A stretch of 64,000 nt of DNA from Pseudomonas oleovorans subsp. oleovorans (GCF_002197815.1 NZ_NIUB01000003.1:1-64000); one strand, 5' to 3'; shown: positions 1-9,162, counted from the stretch's first letter. Notes: generated by a model from the letters alone, not told the origin. Made by a program: numbers and translations.

Positions 1-92
1 ATCAGGGAGCAAGCTCCCTTCATCCGCTCGACTTGCATGTGTTAGGCCTGCCGCCAGCGTTCAATCTGAGCCATGATCAAACTCTTCAGTTC
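1..92 (-). rRNA. 16S ribosomal RNA, 5' end only (partial)
   Basis: Read on the reverse strand, the first 92 bases are the start of a bacterial 16S rRNA. The universal 27F primer site (AGAGTTTGATCATGGCTCAG) lies near 69-88, followed by the conserved CGCTGGCGGCAGGCCTAACA segment and a Pseudomonas-type V1 region. By comparison with known pseudomonad genes, the mature 5' end should be near base 92. The gene runs off the left edge, so the rest of the rrn operon lies outside the window. Confidence 0.97.
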
Positions 93-258
93 AATACTGC
101 TTGGGTTTTGAGAAAACCCTAAACTTGGCTCAGCAATCGCAAAACTTTCAAATTAATGAAAGGTAACTCTCGAATTAACGAGTGTTGCTTTGTGATGCTG
201 ATAATCAGTTGACTATCAGTCTTACCTCACAAGCACCCACACGAATTGCTTGATTCAG

Positions 259-271
259 TTGTTAAAGAACA
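259..271 (-). promoter_or_regulatory. boxA-like antitermination site in the 16S leader
   Basis: On the reverse strand this reads TGTTCTTTAACAA, close to the boxA consensus TGCTCTTTAACA used by the Nus antitermination complex on rRNA leaders. It lies about 170 bp upstream of the mature 16S start and downstream of the four promoters, where boxA is expected. Function is inferred from motif and position. Confidence 0.8.
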
Positions 272-306
272 GTTGGTTAAGTCTTTCATCTCAACCGAGG
301 CCGCGC

Positions 307-334
307 ATTCTACAGCAGCCTCTCTATCTGTCAA
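307..334 (-). promoter_or_regulatory. rRNA promoter, most 16S-proximal of four
   Basis: The reverse strand has a perfect -35 hexamer TTGACA (329-334), a 16-bp spacer and a -10 TAGAAT (307-312). A GC-rich discriminator (GCGCGG) follows, typical of stringently controlled stable-RNA promoters. The same arrangement recurs three more times upstream. Confidence 0.8.
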
Positions 335-424
335 GCTGTTTTTCGATTTTGTTTCCGGAGAAACTTCTTTCTACTCAACCACTTGCGCTTTCGATCCGAA
401 CCTCTTCTCTCCAGCGGGAGGCGC

Positions 425-452
425 ATTCTACAGCGTTCAAAACCGCTGTCAA
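425..452 (-). promoter_or_regulatory. rRNA promoter, second of four
   Basis: Reverse-strand -35 TTGACA (447-452), 16-bp spacer and -10 TAGAAT (425-430), with GCGCC following the -10. It has the same architecture as its neighbours and drives toward the 16S gene. Confidence 0.78.
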
Positions 453-531
453 CCACCTCTTTCAAACCGCTTTCGATCCATTCGATCGAAGCATCAACAG
501 GATCAAACCACCACCCTGTCGACCGGTTCGC

Positions 532-559
532 ATTCTACACGCCAGATCCAGCTTTGCAA
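532..559 (-). promoter_or_regulatory. rRNA promoter, third of four
   Basis: Reverse-strand -35 TTGCAA (554-559, two mismatches to TTGACA), 16-bp spacer and -10 TAGAAT (532-537), followed by GCGAACC. It keeps the identical -10 and spacing of the other three. Confidence 0.7.
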
Positions 560-629
560 GCCCTTCATTCAACTTAACTTATTGATTAACAAGCAGTTTT
601 TGAAGCGCTTCATTGCTGAAGTGGCGCGC

Positions 630-657
630 ATTCTACATCAGCACGGCGAGCTGTAAA
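630..657 (-). promoter_or_regulatory. rRNA promoter, most distal of four
   Basis: Reverse-strand -35 TTTACA (652-657), 16-bp spacer and -10 TAGAAT (630-635), followed by GCGCGCC. About 60 bp separates it from the end of gcdG, so the 93-718 gap is essentially the rrn promoter/leader region. A 16-bp AT palindrome (703-718) sits just before gcdG's stop; it has no U-run. Confidence 0.72.
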
Positions 658-718
658 CCCCTGACATGCAAATAATTGCGTAAATCGGATCAATCCCCCC
701 ACCTCTATATATAGAGGC

Positions 719-1942
719 TCAGATCACCCCTGCCTCGCGCAGCTCGGCAATCTGCGTTTCACTCATGCCCAGCAATCTCTGCAGCAGGGCTTCGGTGTGC
801 TGGCCCAGCAGTGGCGGAGCCGAACGATAGGCCACTGGCGTCGCAGACAGGCGCAGCGGACTGGCGACCTGCGGCGTACTGCTGCCCAGGGCATTAGGCA
901 GGTCGAGACGCAAACCTCGCGCCTGTACCTGAGGGTCGGCGAACACCTGCTGCAGATCATTGATCGGCCCACAGGGCACGCCGGCCTTTTCCAGCTGCTC
1001 GATCCACTGCGCGGTGGTCTTGAATACCGTGGCCTGGCGCAACAGCGGGATCAGCTCGGCACGATGGGCAACCCGGGCCTTGTTAGTGACAAAGCGCGGG
1101 TCATCGGCAAGGTTCGCAATACCCGCCACTTCGCAGAACTTACGGAACTGCCCATCGTTACCCACCGCAAGGATGAAGTTGCCATCGGCACTGGGGAAAT
1201 CCTGGTAGGGCACGATATTGGGATGGGCATTGCCCAGGCGCTTGGGTGATACACCTGTCGCCAGGTAGTTCATCGCCTGATTGGCCAGGCAGGCGACCTG
1301 CACATCAAGCAAGGCCACATCTATATGCTGACCCACACCGGATTGCTCACGCTGATTCAGCGCGGCCAGCACACCCACAGTCGCGTAGAGACCAGTGAGG
1401 ATATCGGTCAGGGCCACGCCGACCTTCATCGGGCCGGCACCCTCCTCGCCTTCCGGGCGCCCAGTCAGGCTCATCAGCCCGCCGAGCCCCTGGATCATGA
1501 AGTCGTAACCGGCACGCTTGGCATAGGGGCCGGTCTGACCGAAGCCGGTGATGGAGCAATAGATGAGACGCGGGTTGATCGCCTTCAGCGACTCATAATC
1601 CAGGCCATAAGCCGCCAGGCCGCCGACCTTGAAATTCTCCAGCAGCACATCGCACTGCGCGACCAACTCACGCACCAGGCGCTGGCCTTCGGGCTGGGTG
1701 AAATCCAGGGTCAGCGACTGCTTGTTGCGGTTGGCGCTCTGGAAGTAGGCCGCCTCACGCGAATCACTACCCTCGGCATCCTTTATGTAAGGAGGCCCCC
1801 AATGCCGGGTGTCGTCACCGGAACCTGGACGCTCGACCTTGATCACCTCGGCACCAAGGTCACCGAATATTTGCCCGGCCCAAGGGCCAGCCAGCACGCG
1901 AGATAGATCAAGCACGCGGATATGGGACAGTGCACCGGACAT
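719..1942 (-). CDS. gcdG: CaiB/BaiF family CoA transferase, probable glutarate CoA-transferase
   Basis: A 407-residue class III CoA transferase. It shares the family N-terminus (HIRVLDLSRVLAGPWAGQIF) and the central motif GYDFMIQG, whose Asp147 should be the catalytic aspartate. The ATG at 1942 is chosen over an upstream in-frame ATG because GGAG lies at proper distance and the family normally begins just before this motif. It lies 56 bp downstream of gcdH in the same direction. In Pseudomonas putida the gcdHG pair degrades glutarate, with GcdG attaching CoA and GcdH oxidising glutaryl-CoA. The exact CoA donor cannot be read from sequence. Confidence 0.88.
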   Translation of the reverse strand: MSGALSHIRVLDLSRVLAGPWAGQIFGDLGAEVIKVERPGSGDDTRHWGPPYIKDAEGSDSREAAYFQSANRNKQSLTLDFTQPEGQRLVRELVAQCDVLLENFKVGGLAAYGLDYESLKAINPRLIYCSITGFGQTGPYAKRAGYDFMIQGLGGLMSLTGRPEGEEGAGPMKVGVALTDILTGLYATVGVLAALNQREQSGVGQHIDVALLDVQVACLANQAMNYLATGVSPKRLGNAHPNIVPYQDFPSADGNFILAVGNDGQFRKFCEVAGIANLADDPRFVTNKARVAHRAELIPLLRQATVFKTTAQWIEQLEKAGVPCGPINDLQQVFADPQVQARGLRLDLPNALGSSTPQVASPLRLSATPVAYRSAPPLLGQHTEALLQRLLGMSETQIAELREAGVI

Positions 1943-1998
1943 GGGCTTCTCCGTAGGGTGCGCCACGCGCACCATGGATCAGTGAGAGGCGCGAGCCT

Positions 1999-3177
1999 TC
2001 AGAAGAACGCCTGAATGCCGGTCTGCGCGCGACCGAGGATCAGCGCATGCACGTCATGGGTGCCCTCGTAGGTATTGACCACTTCAAGGTTGACCAGGTG
2101 ACGGGCAATGCCGAACTCGTCACTGATGCCGTTACCGCCGAGCATGTCGCGCGCCATGCGGGCGATATCCAGCGCCTTGCCGCAGCTGTTGCGCTTCATG
2201 ATCGAGGTGATTTCCACCGCAGCAGTGCCTTCGTCCTTCATTCGCCCGAGGCGCAGGCAGCCTTGTAGAGCCAAGGTGATTTCGGTCTGCATGTCGGCCA
2301 GCTTCTTCTGGATCAGCTGATTAGCCGCCAGCGGCCGGCCGAACTGGTGGCGATCGAGCACGTACTGGCGCGCGGTGTGCCAGCAGAATTCGGCGGCGCC
2401 CAGTGCGCCCCAGCTGATACCGTAACGGGCGGAGTTCAGGCAGGTGAACGGGCCGCGCAGGCCGCGTACATCAGGGAAGGCGTTCTCTTCGGGGCAGAAC
2501 ACGTTGTCCATGACGATCTCGCCGGTGATCGACGCGCGCAGGCCGACCTTGCCGTGAATCGTCGGAGCGGAGAGGCCTTCCCAGCCCTTTTCCAGGACAA
2601 AGCCACGGATCTCGCCAGCATCGTCCTTGGCCCAGACCACGAAGACATCGGCGATCGGACTGTTGGTGATCCACATCTTGCTACCGCTCAGGCGGTAGCC
2701 GCCGTCGACCTTCTTGGCGCGCGTGACCATGGAGCCCGGATCGGAGCCGTGGTTCGGCTCGGTCAGGCCGAAGCAACCGATATACTCGCCACTTGCGAGC
2801 TTGGGCAGATACTTCTGCTTGGTCGCTTCATTACCGAATTCGTTGATCGGCACCATCACCAACGAGGACTGCACGCTCATCATCGAGCGGTAACCGGAGT
2901 CGATGCGCTCCACTTCACGGGCGATCAGGCCATAGCACACGTAGTTCAGGCCACTGCCACCATAGGCCTCAGGAATGGTCGCACCCAACAAGCCGGTTTC
3001 GCCCATTTCGCGGAAGATCTTCGGATCGGTCTGCTCATGACGGAAGGCTTCCAGCACGCGGGGCGCCAGCTTGTCGTCAGCGAACTGCTGGGCGCTATCA
3101 CGCACCATGCGCTCTTCTTCGGTCAGTTGCTGATCGAGCAGCAGCGGGTCGATCCAGTTGAAGCTTGCCTTGGCCAT
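1999..3177 (-). CDS. gcdH: glutaryl-CoA dehydrogenase
   Basis: A 392-residue FAD acyl-CoA dehydrogenase that should oxidatively decarboxylate glutaryl-CoA to crotonyl-CoA in lysine/glutarate catabolism. Visible are the family signature [16 protein letters not shown], the substrate-region [18 protein letters not shown], and the C-terminal [21 protein letters not shown], which carries the catalytic Glu of YEG. The ATG at 3177 gives the conserved start [12 protein letters not shown] and has GAGG upstream; an upstream in-frame ATG would add 15 unconserved residues. It is the first gene of the gcdHG unit, divergent from a LysR regulator. Confidence 0.95.
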   Translation of the reverse strand: MAKASFNWIDPLLLDQQLTEEERMVRDSAQQFADDKLAPRVLEAFRHEQTDPKIFREMGETGLLGATIPEAYGGSGLNYVCYGLIAREVERIDSGYRSMMSVQSSLVMVPINEFGNEATKQKYLPKLASGEYIGCFGLTEPNHGSDPGSMVTRAKKVDGGYRLSGSKMWITNSPIADVFVVWAKDDAGEIRGFVLEKGWEGLSAPTIHGKVGLRASITGEIVMDNVFCPEENAFPDVRGLRGPFTCLNSARYGISWGALGAAEFCWHTARQYVLDRHQFGRPLAANQLIQKKLADMQTEITLALQGCLRLGRMKDEGTAAVEITSIMKRNSCGKALDIARMARDMLGGNGISDEFGIARHLVNLEVVNTYEGTHDVHALILGRAQTGIQAFF

Positions 3178-3276
3178 TGCGAGAAACCTCGAAGCGGTGA
3201 AGTGAGCGGTCGGTCCAGCCAACCCCGAATGGTTTTGATCCTAGGCCGGCTTCGAGCAGAGGACAAACGCAGAATC

Positions 3277-3292
3277 TGCACAGACCTGTGCA
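3277..3292. promoter_or_regulatory. palindrome in the gcdH-gcdR intergenic region, candidate regulator site
   Basis: TGCACAG and CTGTGCA form perfect 7-bp arms separated by 2 bp, about 100 bp upstream of gcdH and 65 bp upstream of the LysR gene. LysR-type regulators usually bind dyad sites in such divergent regions. A smaller dyad (TCTC/GAGA) follows at 3297-3309. The role is inferred from position only. Confidence 0.5.
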
Positions 3293-3357
3293 TTTTTCTC
3301 ACTCCGAGATAGTTTATTCATCTAGATTTATCGCTTACGAGTGAGGCTTTTGCATAC

Positions 3358-4254
3358 ATGCGTCGCAAGATACCCAGCACCGCTGCCCTGGTCGCCTTCG
3401 AATCCGCCGCTCGCCACCAAAGCTTCACCAAGGCCGCCGACGAGCTGAACCTGACGCAGAGCGCGATCTGCAGGCAGATCGGCGGACTGGAGAGCTTTCT
3501 CAATGTCGAACTGTTTCGCCGCTCCCGGCGCGGCGTCGTGCTGACCGAAGCGGGCGTCGCCTACAGTCGCAAGGTGGCAGCGCAACTCGATGCAGTGGAA
3601 CGCGACACCCTGGCACTGATGGGCAACCAGGGCACCACCAGCATCGAGCTGGCGGTGGTACCGACCTTTGGCACGCAGTGGCTGTTGCCACGTTTGCGTG
3701 CCTTTCAGCAGCTGCACCCGGAGGTGACGGTGCACCTGACCAACCGCACACGCCCCTTCCTGTTCGCCGACACTCACTTCGATGCCGCCATTTATTATGG
3801 TGACGCCGAATGGTCGGGCACCGAAGCCCATTTCCTGATGCACGAACATCTGCTGCCGGTGTGCAGCCCGGCGCTGCTGGGCGATGCCCCAGTCGACGCC
3901 GAACGCATCGCCAACTTGCCACTGCTGCAGCAGACCACACGCCCCTATGCCTGGCGCCAGTGGTTCGCCGCCCAAGGCATGAATGTGGCCCGCGATATGA
4001 CCGGCCCGCGACTTGAACTGTTTTCCATGCTGGCGCAGGCCGCTCAACATGAAATGGGCATCGCGCTGATCCCACCCTTCCTGATCCAGCGCGAACTGGA
4101 AGAGGGTAGCCTGGTGATCGCCCTCGACCGCACCGTGCCGAACAGTGACCGCGCCTATTACCTGATGGTGCCGGAACGCAAGTCCGAGTCTGCAGCGCTA
4201 AAAGCCTTTCGTGACTGGCTACTGGGCGAGGCGCACGCTTACCAGCAACGATGA
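3358..4254 (+). CDS. gcdR: LysR-family regulator of glutarate catabolism
   Basis: A 298-residue LysR protein. The N-terminal winged helix-turn-helix (about residues 5-64) includes the typical FTKAADELNLTQSAICRQIGGLE; the remainder is a periplasmic-binding-like effector domain. It starts at ATG 3358 with GTGAGG upstream. Its divergent position next to gcdHG matches P. putida GcdR, which activates gcdHG in response to glutarate. The sequence is of the GcvA-like subgroup, so the specific effector is assigned by context. Confidence 0.85.
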   Translation: MRRKIPSTAALVAFESAARHQSFTKAADELNLTQSAICRQIGGLESFLNVELFRRSRRGVVLTEAGVAYSRKVAAQLDAVERDTLALMGNQGTTSIELAVVPTFGTQWLLPRLRAFQQLHPEVTVHLTNRTRPFLFADTHFDAAIYYGDAEWSGTEAHFLMHEHLLPVCSPALLGDAPVDAERIANLPLLQQTTRPYAWRQWFAAQGMNVARDMTGPRLELFSMLAQAAQHEMGIALIPPFLIQRELEEGSLVIALDRTVPNSDRAYYLMVPERKSESAALKAFRDWLLGEAHAYQQR

Positions 4255-4721
4255 CCGACGCGCAGCCGTCGCCACCACCAACACCCAACAAACCCAAAAG
4301 AGCATATAGGGACTGGTAGCATGAAATTAGTCACGCTACATGACCGATTAGCGAAAAGTACGCCAAAGCCACTACTTTCGGGCTATAGCACTATTTCGAA
4401 CACCCTGTGCATTACCTTCCACACCCGCTACTAGTCGACCAGTGGTCATTCTCGCCGCGAATGCCTGAGCAACGTTCTAGGCTACGTCTTACCTGCCTTT
4501 CCCCAGAATCCACGCGGGCTGTGCGCAGTATAAAAATCCCTCATAGACCCATTACTTGTAGTAATCCATTTTTTTTACTCCATAACTTCTTGTAAGGGTC
4601 TGCGTTCGATTGCACAATCGCCGCGCTCGCCACCTTCCGGCGGGTTATGTGCTGATCCCCAATCACCGGCGTGCCAGCGTAGTGCGCAGGTTCACTCAAA
4701 AGATCACGCAGGAGATTAGAA
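4255..4721 (+). promoter_or_regulatory. 467-bp intergenic region upstream of pntAA
   Basis: No gene is credible here. The stretch is more AT-rich than its neighbours in the middle, with an eight-T run near 4569-4576. It ends with a good ribosome-binding site (GGAG, 4711-4714) before the GTG start of pntAA. It probably holds the transhydrogenase promoter, but I cannot fix -35/-10 boxes with confidence. Confidence 0.5.
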
Positions 4722-5843
4722 GTGCACATCGGTGTTCCTCTCGAAACCCATGCTGGGGAGACGCGGGTTGCCGCGACGCCCGAGACCGTCAAGAAACTGG
4801 TTGGCCAGGGCCATCAGGTGACCGTCCAGGCAGGTGCAGGCATCAGTGCCAGCATCCCGGACAGCGCCTTTGAAGCCGCTGGAGCCACCATTGGCAACGA
4901 CTCGGCCGCGTTTGGCGCCGACCTGGTGCTGAAGGTGGTCGCACCAACCGACGCCGAACTGGCTCATATGAAGAGCGGCGCCGTCCTGGTGGGCATGCTC
5001 AACCCGTTCTGCAACGACACCATCGCGCGCATGAACGCTCGCGGCGTCACTGCCTTCGCCCTGGAGGCCGCACCGCGCACCTCCCGCGCGCAAAGCCTGG
5101 ACGTACTGAGCTCGCAGGCCAATATCGCCGGCTACAAGGCCGCGCTGCTGGCAGCCCATCACTATCCACGCTTTATGCCGATGCTGATGACTGCTGCTGG
5201 CACCGTTAAGGCCGCGCGCATTTTGATTCTCGGTGCCGGCGTTGCCGGTCTGCAGGCCATCGCCACGGCCAAGCGCCTGGGTGCGGTGATCGAGGCCTCC
5301 GATGTGCGTCCGGCAGTCAAGGAGCAGATCGAGTCGCTCGGCGCCAAGTTCGTCGACGTGCCTTTCGAGACCGATGAAGAGCGTGAATGCGCCCAAGGCG
5401 TGGGCGGTTATGCCCGACCGATGCCGCAGTCCTGGATGGAACGTCAGGCCAAGGCCGTGCACGAGCGCGCCAAGCAGGCCGATATCGTCATCACCACTGC
5501 GCTGATTCCGGGCCGTAAGGCACCGACCTTGCTGCATGAAGCCACCGTCACCGAGATGAAGCCTGGCTCCGTAGTGATCGACCTTGCAGCTGCGCAAGGC
5601 GGCAACTGCCCGCTGACCGAGGCCGACAAGGTAGTGGTCAAGCATGGCGTGACCCTGGTCGGCCACACCAACCTGGCTGCACTGGTGCCGGCAGACGCTT
5701 CCGCCCTGTACGCACGCAACCTGCTGGACTTCCTCAAGCTGGTGATCGACAAGGAAGGCCAGTTCCAACTCAACCTCGAAGACGACATCGTCGCGGCCTG
5801 CCTGATGTGCAATGCCGGCGAAGTCGTGCGCAAGAACGGCTAA
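4722..5843 (+). CDS. pntAA: NAD(P) transhydrogenase subunit alpha, part 1 (domain I)
   Basis: A 373-residue NAD(H)-binding domain I of the proton-translocating transhydrogenase, which exchanges hydride between NADH and NADP+ using the proton gradient. It resembles alanine dehydrogenase. The Rossmann motif [18 protein letters not shown] is followed by the acidic EASD that selects NAD. The [19 protein letters not shown] loop is typical. The GTG start at 4722 is 7 bases after GGAG. As in other pseudomonads the alpha subunit is split, so the membrane part is the next gene. Confidence 0.95.
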   Translation: MHIGVPLETHAGETRVAATPETVKKLVGQGHQVTVQAGAGISASIPDSAFEAAGATIGNDSAAFGADLVLKVVAPTDAELAHMKSGAVLVGMLNPFCNDTIARMNARGVTAFALEAAPRTSRAQSLDVLSSQANIAGYKAALLAAHHYPRFMPMLMTAAGTVKAARILILGAGVAGLQAIATAKRLGAVIEASDVRPAVKEQIESLGAKFVDVPFETDEERECAQGVGGYARPMPQSWMERQAKAVHERAKQADIVITTALIPGRKAPTLLHEATVTEMKPGSVVIDLAAAQGGNCPLTEADKVVVKHGVTLVGHTNLAALVPADASALYARNLLDFLKLVIDKEGQFQLNLEDDIVAACLMCNAGEVVRKNG

Positions 5844-5854
5844 GGAGTAGGGAC

Positions 5855-6169
5855 ATGGATCTGATTTCCGACGGCATCTACAACCTGATCATCTTCGTGC
5901 TGGCCATCTATATCGGCTACCACGTGGTGTGGAACGTCACCCCGGCCCTGCATACCCCGCTGATGGCCGTGACCAACGCCATCTCGGCGATCGTGATCGT
6001 CGGTGCCATGCTGGCTGCCGCGCTTACCGTCACCCCGCTGGGCAAGACCATGGGCACCCTGGCCGTGGCCCTCGCTGCGGTCAACGTGTTCGGCGGCTTC
6101 CTGGTAACCCGGCGCATGCTGGAAATGTTCAAGAAGAAGGCGCCGAAAGCGCAGGCGGAGAAGCACTGA
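5855..6169 (+). CDS. pntAB: NAD(P) transhydrogenase subunit alpha, part 2 (membrane)
   Basis: A 104-residue membrane protein with three hydrophobic segments (about 8-25, 37-58 and 62-82) and a basic C-terminus ([11 protein letters not shown]). It supplies the alpha-derived part of the proton channel. The ATG at 5855 has GGAG upstream and lies 11 bp after pntAA. A longer frame starting inside pntAA would add an out-of-family leader and was not used. Confidence 0.94.
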   Translation: MDLISDGIYNLIIFVLAIYIGYHVVWNVTPALHTPLMAVTNAISAIVIVGAMLAAALTVTPLGKTMGTLAVALAAVNVFGGFLVTRRMLEMFKKKAPKAQAEKH

Positions 6170-6171
6170 CC

Positions 6172-7608
6172 ATGAGCATGAACCTGATCACTGTTCTCTA
6201 CCTCGTCGCCTCGGTGTGCTTCATCCAGGCGCTCAAGGGCCTGTCGCACCCGACTTCGTCGCGACGCGGCAATGTCTTCGGCATGGTCGGCATGGGCATC
6301 GCCATCGTCACCACGGTCGGCCTGATCCACAAGCTGGGCAGCGAACTGGCCGTGCAGGGCCTGGGCTTCGTCATCGCCGGCCTGCTGGTCGGCGGCAGCA
6401 TCGGCACTGTCATGGCCAAGCGCGTGGAAATGACCAAGATGCCGGAGCTGGTCGCTTTCATGCACAGCATGATCGGCCTGGCGGCAGTGTGCATTGCCAT
6501 TGCCGCGGTGGCCGAACCACAGTCTCTGGGCATCGTCGCCGGCATGGCCGACCCGATCCCGGCCGGTAACCGCCTGGAACTGTTCCTCGGTGCAGCCATC
6601 GGCGCCATCACCTTTTCCGGGTCGGTGATTGCCTTCGGCAAGCTGTCGGGCAAGTACAAGTTCCGCCTGTTCCAGGGCGCGCCGGTGGTCTTCAAGGGCC
6701 AGCACCTGCTCAACCTGGCCGTCGGGCTGGCCATTCTCGGTCTGGGCCTGGTCTACACCTTCACCGGTGACATCACCTCGTTCGCCATCCTGGTGGCGCT
6801 GGCGTTCGTCATCGGCGTGCTGATCATCATCCCTATCGGCGGCGCCGACATGCCGGTGGTGGTGTCGATGCTCAACAGCTACTCGGGCTGGGCAGCTGCC
6901 GGTATCGGCTTCTCGCTGAACAACTCGATGCTGATCGTCGCCGGTTCCCTGGTCGGCTCTTCGGGCGCCATCCTCTCGTACATCATGTGCAAGGCGATGA
7001 ACCGTTCGTTCTTCAACGTCATCCTCGGTGGCTTCGGCGCCGATGCAGATGCCGGTGCAGCCAGCGGCAGCCAGGAGCAGCGCAGCGTCAAGTCGGGCTC
7101 TTCCGACGACGCCGCCTTCCTGCTGACCAACGCCGACACCGTGGTCATCGTGCCCGGTTACGGCCTGGCCGTGGCGCGTGCCCAGCATGCACTGATGGAA
7201 CTGGCCGAGAAGCTGACTCATCGCGGCGTGACCGTGAAGTATGCGATCCATCCGGTCGCCGGGCGTATGCCTGGCCACATGAACGTACTGCTGGCCGAGG
7301 CCGAGGTGCCGTACGAGCAGGTGTTCGAGATGGAGGACATCAACTCCGAGCTCGGTCAGACCGACGTGGTGCTGGTGCTGGGTGCCAACGACGTGGTCAA
7401 CCCGGCGGCGAAGAACGATCCGAAGTCGCCGATCGCTGGTATGCCGATCCTCGAGGCCTACAAAGCCAAGACCGTGATCGTCAACAAGCGCTCGATGGCC
7501 AGCGGCTACGCGGGCCTGGACAACGAACTGTTTTACATGGACAAGACCATGATGGTCTTCGGCGACGCCAAGAAGGTGATCGAGGACATGGTCAAGGCTG
7601 TGGAATAA
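6172..7608 (+). CDS. pntB: NAD(P) transhydrogenase subunit beta
   Basis: A 478-residue beta subunit. The first about 270 residues are the hydrophobic domain II, and the C-terminal about 180 residues form the NADP(H)-binding domain III, with VPGYGLAVARAQH and GRMPGHMNVLLAEA visible. Three genes spaced by 11 and 2 bp form the operon. The start codon follows the pntAB stop directly, suggesting translational coupling. A strong hairpin follows the gene. Confidence 0.96.
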   Translation: MSMNLITVLYLVASVCFIQALKGLSHPTSSRRGNVFGMVGMGIAIVTTVGLIHKLGSELAVQGLGFVIAGLLVGGSIGTVMAKRVEMTKMPELVAFMHSMIGLAAVCIAIAAVAEPQSLGIVAGMADPIPAGNRLELFLGAAIGAITFSGSVIAFGKLSGKYKFRLFQGAPVVFKGQHLLNLAVGLAILGLGLVYTFTGDITSFAILVALAFVIGVLIIIPIGGADMPVVVSMLNSYSGWAAAGIGFSLNNSMLIVAGSLVGSSGAILSYIMCKAMNRSFFNVILGGFGADADAGAASGSQEQRSVKSGSSDDAAFLLTNADTVVIVPGYGLAVARAQHALMELAEKLTHRGVTVKYAIHPVAGRMPGHMNVLLAEAEVPYEQVFEMEDINSELGQTDVVLVLGANDVVNPAAKNDPKSPIAGMPILEAYKAKTVIVNKRSMASGYAGLDNELFYMDKTMMVFGDAKKVIEDMVKAVE

Positions 7609-7624
7609 GCCCTGACCGGTCAGA

Positions 7625-7655
7625 CAGGAAACCCGGCCATGTGCCGGGTTTCCTG
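7625..7655 (+). terminator. Hairpin after pntB
   Basis: Perfect 13-bp arms (7625-7637 and 7643-7655) with a 5-base loop lie 16 bp after the pntB stop. The following CTTATG is only weakly U-rich, so termination strength is uncertain. Confidence 0.7.
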
Positions 7656-7733
7656 CTTATGTAACCAGCAAAAAAACTGATTTTCAGGTCAATCATCGCG
7701 GCAAATCAATTTCAAACTGTACTGCTTAAAAGA

Positions 7734-7790
7734 CCAATATAATTGGGTTGCACCCAGTTAAAAATCTCGCTGAAGTCGGTTGCACCCAGT
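7734..7790. promoter_or_regulatory. Dyad plus 13-bp direct repeats upstream of the DUF1127 gene
   Basis: Between pntB and the first DUF1127 gene (7656-7966) there is no gene. The region is AT-rich and contains CCAATATAATTGG (7734-7746), which includes a TATAAT hexamer, and two exact copies of GGTTGCACCCAGT (7746-7758 and 7778-7790), 32 bp apart or about three helical turns. This looks like a promoter with a repeated protein-binding site. The binding protein is unknown. Confidence 0.45.
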
Positions 7791-7966
7791 CTTTTCACTT
7801 ATGACCAGTACAGTAATATCGATTACTGACCGAACAGTTACAAAGCAACCTATCTAATAGCACGACAATTTCATCCAGCTGTGACTACTGAGCCACCACT
7901 GCGCTCGGGATAATTTGCCCATCGAAAGCAAACACCAGCGCCGCCACAAGCGGAAGGATGACCACC

Positions 7967-8182
7967 ATGGAACGTACCCTCAGTTCCGCCCTGCTTCAAA
8001 CTCACAGCGTTGCCAGCGACAAATCGGCCTGGCTGCTCCGCGTTATCGCCACCCTCAGTCTGTGGCAGCGCCGTATCGTCAGCCGTCGTCAACTGGCTCG
8101 ACTGGATGCCCGCCTGCTCGCTGACGCTGGCATTAGCGAAAATCAGCGTTACGTCGAACTGCAGAAGCCGTTCTGGCGTTAA
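7967..8182 (+). CDS. DUF1127 small protein
   Basis: A 71-residue basic protein ending in the DUF1127 signature: WQRRIVSRRQLARLDARLLADAGIS, then YVELQKPFWR. DUF1127 proteins are short Arg-rich proteins; studied alphaproteobacterial members affect phosphate/carbon metabolism and RNA turnover, but no function is established for this one. An ATG nine bases earlier (7958) abuts the GGAAGG ribosome-binding site, so 7967 is the better start. It is paralogous to the gene at 8407. Confidence 0.85.
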   Translation: MERTLSSALLQTHSVASDKSAWLLRVIATLSLWQRRIVSRRQLARLDARLLADAGISENQRYVELQKPFWR

Positions 8183-8222
8183 CACCCCCGCTTTGCTCCA
8201 TCCCAAGTTGGGATCTTCTGAG

Positions 8223-8260
8223 AGCTCCACCGTCTCTGTTGCGGTGGGGCTTTCGTTTTA
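8223..8260 (+). terminator. Terminator after the first DUF1127 gene
   Basis: Arms AGCTCCACCG (8223-8232) and CGGTGGGGCT (8242-8251) pair with one G-U and are followed by TTCGTTTTA, a good intrinsic terminator 40 bp after the stop. Confidence 0.75.
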
Positions 8261-8406
8261 TCTGCAACAGTCATCGCCCGAGCGAGCAGTACAGTTGCCA
8301 TAAAACCGCCACTGCCCCCGCACAATTCCCCCAGGTTGTATCTGCTCGCCTAAGAGCGCTTGCGAGAACATGAGCTGCCACCCTTGTCTCTCGACAGGAG
8401 AACGCC

Positions 8407-8610
8407 ATGGACCGCACTCACGAACCGCTCTCGCAACTTGCACACGGCAAGTCCCTGCACTGGCTCGGCCTCTACTCGACGCTGCGTCACTGGCAACGCA
8501 ACCGCTGCACTCGTCGGCAGCTTGCCTTGCTCAATGAGCAACAACTGGCTGACGCCGGCATCAGCACAGCTCAGCGTGAGCAGGAACTGGCCAAGCCCTT
8601 CTGGCGCTGA
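8407..8610 (+). CDS. DUF1127 small protein, second copy
   Basis: A 67-residue protein whose C-terminal half matches the DUF1127 pattern: RHWQRNRCTRRQLALLNEQQ, then LADAGIS and ELAKPFWR. The ATG at 8407 follows ACAGGAGAAC. It has its own upstream region after the preceding terminator, so the two paralogues can be expressed independently. The N-terminal thirds of the pair are unrelated, suggesting old duplication or separate recruitment. Function unknown. Confidence 0.85.
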   Translation: MDRTHEPLSQLAHGKSLHWLGLYSTLRHWQRNRCTRRQLALLNEQQLADAGISTAQREQELAKPFWR

Positions 8611-8693
8611 GCCAGTAATGGAGCTAGGAATGCCGTTGGGCTAAGCTGCGGATGCGGGCAGAACAGCGCCCCGCCCTACCGGAGTTACCCCAT

Positions 8694-9017
8694 ATGCACC
8701 TGAAGAAATCCCTGATTGCAGCGCTTCTTTCATTAGGGCTGGCAGGCACCGCCTGCGCCAGCAGCCTGGTCGCGACCACCGACACTCTGGGCGGCGCCCT
8801 GGCCGGCACCGTCGAGGTCACCTCGGACGCGACCAGCTCGTTGCGCGACATGAAACAGCTGCGCGCGGCCCGCGATGACGCCGCCAGTTTCGTCGCCAGC
8901 GCTGGCGCGATCCGCAGCGTACGACTCGAAGCGGCCCTGGCGCACATTCGCCGTCATGACGCCGCGCTGGCGACGGCGGATGACCTAGCCCTGGCTCAGG
9001 CCATCCTCAGCCTGTGA
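8694..9017 (+). CDS. DUF2388 secreted small protein
   Basis: A 107-residue protein with a clear signal peptide (MHLKKSLIAALLSLGLAG, cleavage after ACA) and the DUF2388 core: TSDATSSLRDMKQLRAARDD, then ASFVASAGAIR. The start at 8694 follows GGAG and removes a non-signal leader present with an upstream ATG. It should be periplasmic. DUF2388 genes are common in Pseudomonas in tandem; no function is known to me. It is paralogous to the next gene. Confidence 0.87.
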   Translation: MHLKKSLIAALLSLGLAGTACASSLVATTDTLGGALAGTVEVTSDATSSLRDMKQLRAARDDAASFVASAGAIRSVRLEAALAHIRRHDAALATADDLALAQAILSL

Positions 9018-9162
9018 AAACTTTGCACACGTCTATCGATCAGCTCGCTGCTGACCGACGCTGCCTGGCCCCGTAAACTTCGCCTACCTGCCTGGTCGCG
9101 GGGAACCGCGCCGGCCTGTCCACGTCAAATCGTCCGTTCTGCAGTTCTCGGAGCTCCTTATC

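Noticed and set aside
246..656. Open frames of 64-136 codons upstream of 16S
   Set aside because: They lie across four rRNA promoters and the leader on the opposite strand, with no ribosome-binding site or family similarity.
5917..7278. A 453-codon reverse frame inside pntAB/pntB
   Set aside because: It has His/Asp/Gln-rich composition typical of an antisense shadow of high-GC genes; the forward genes are certain.
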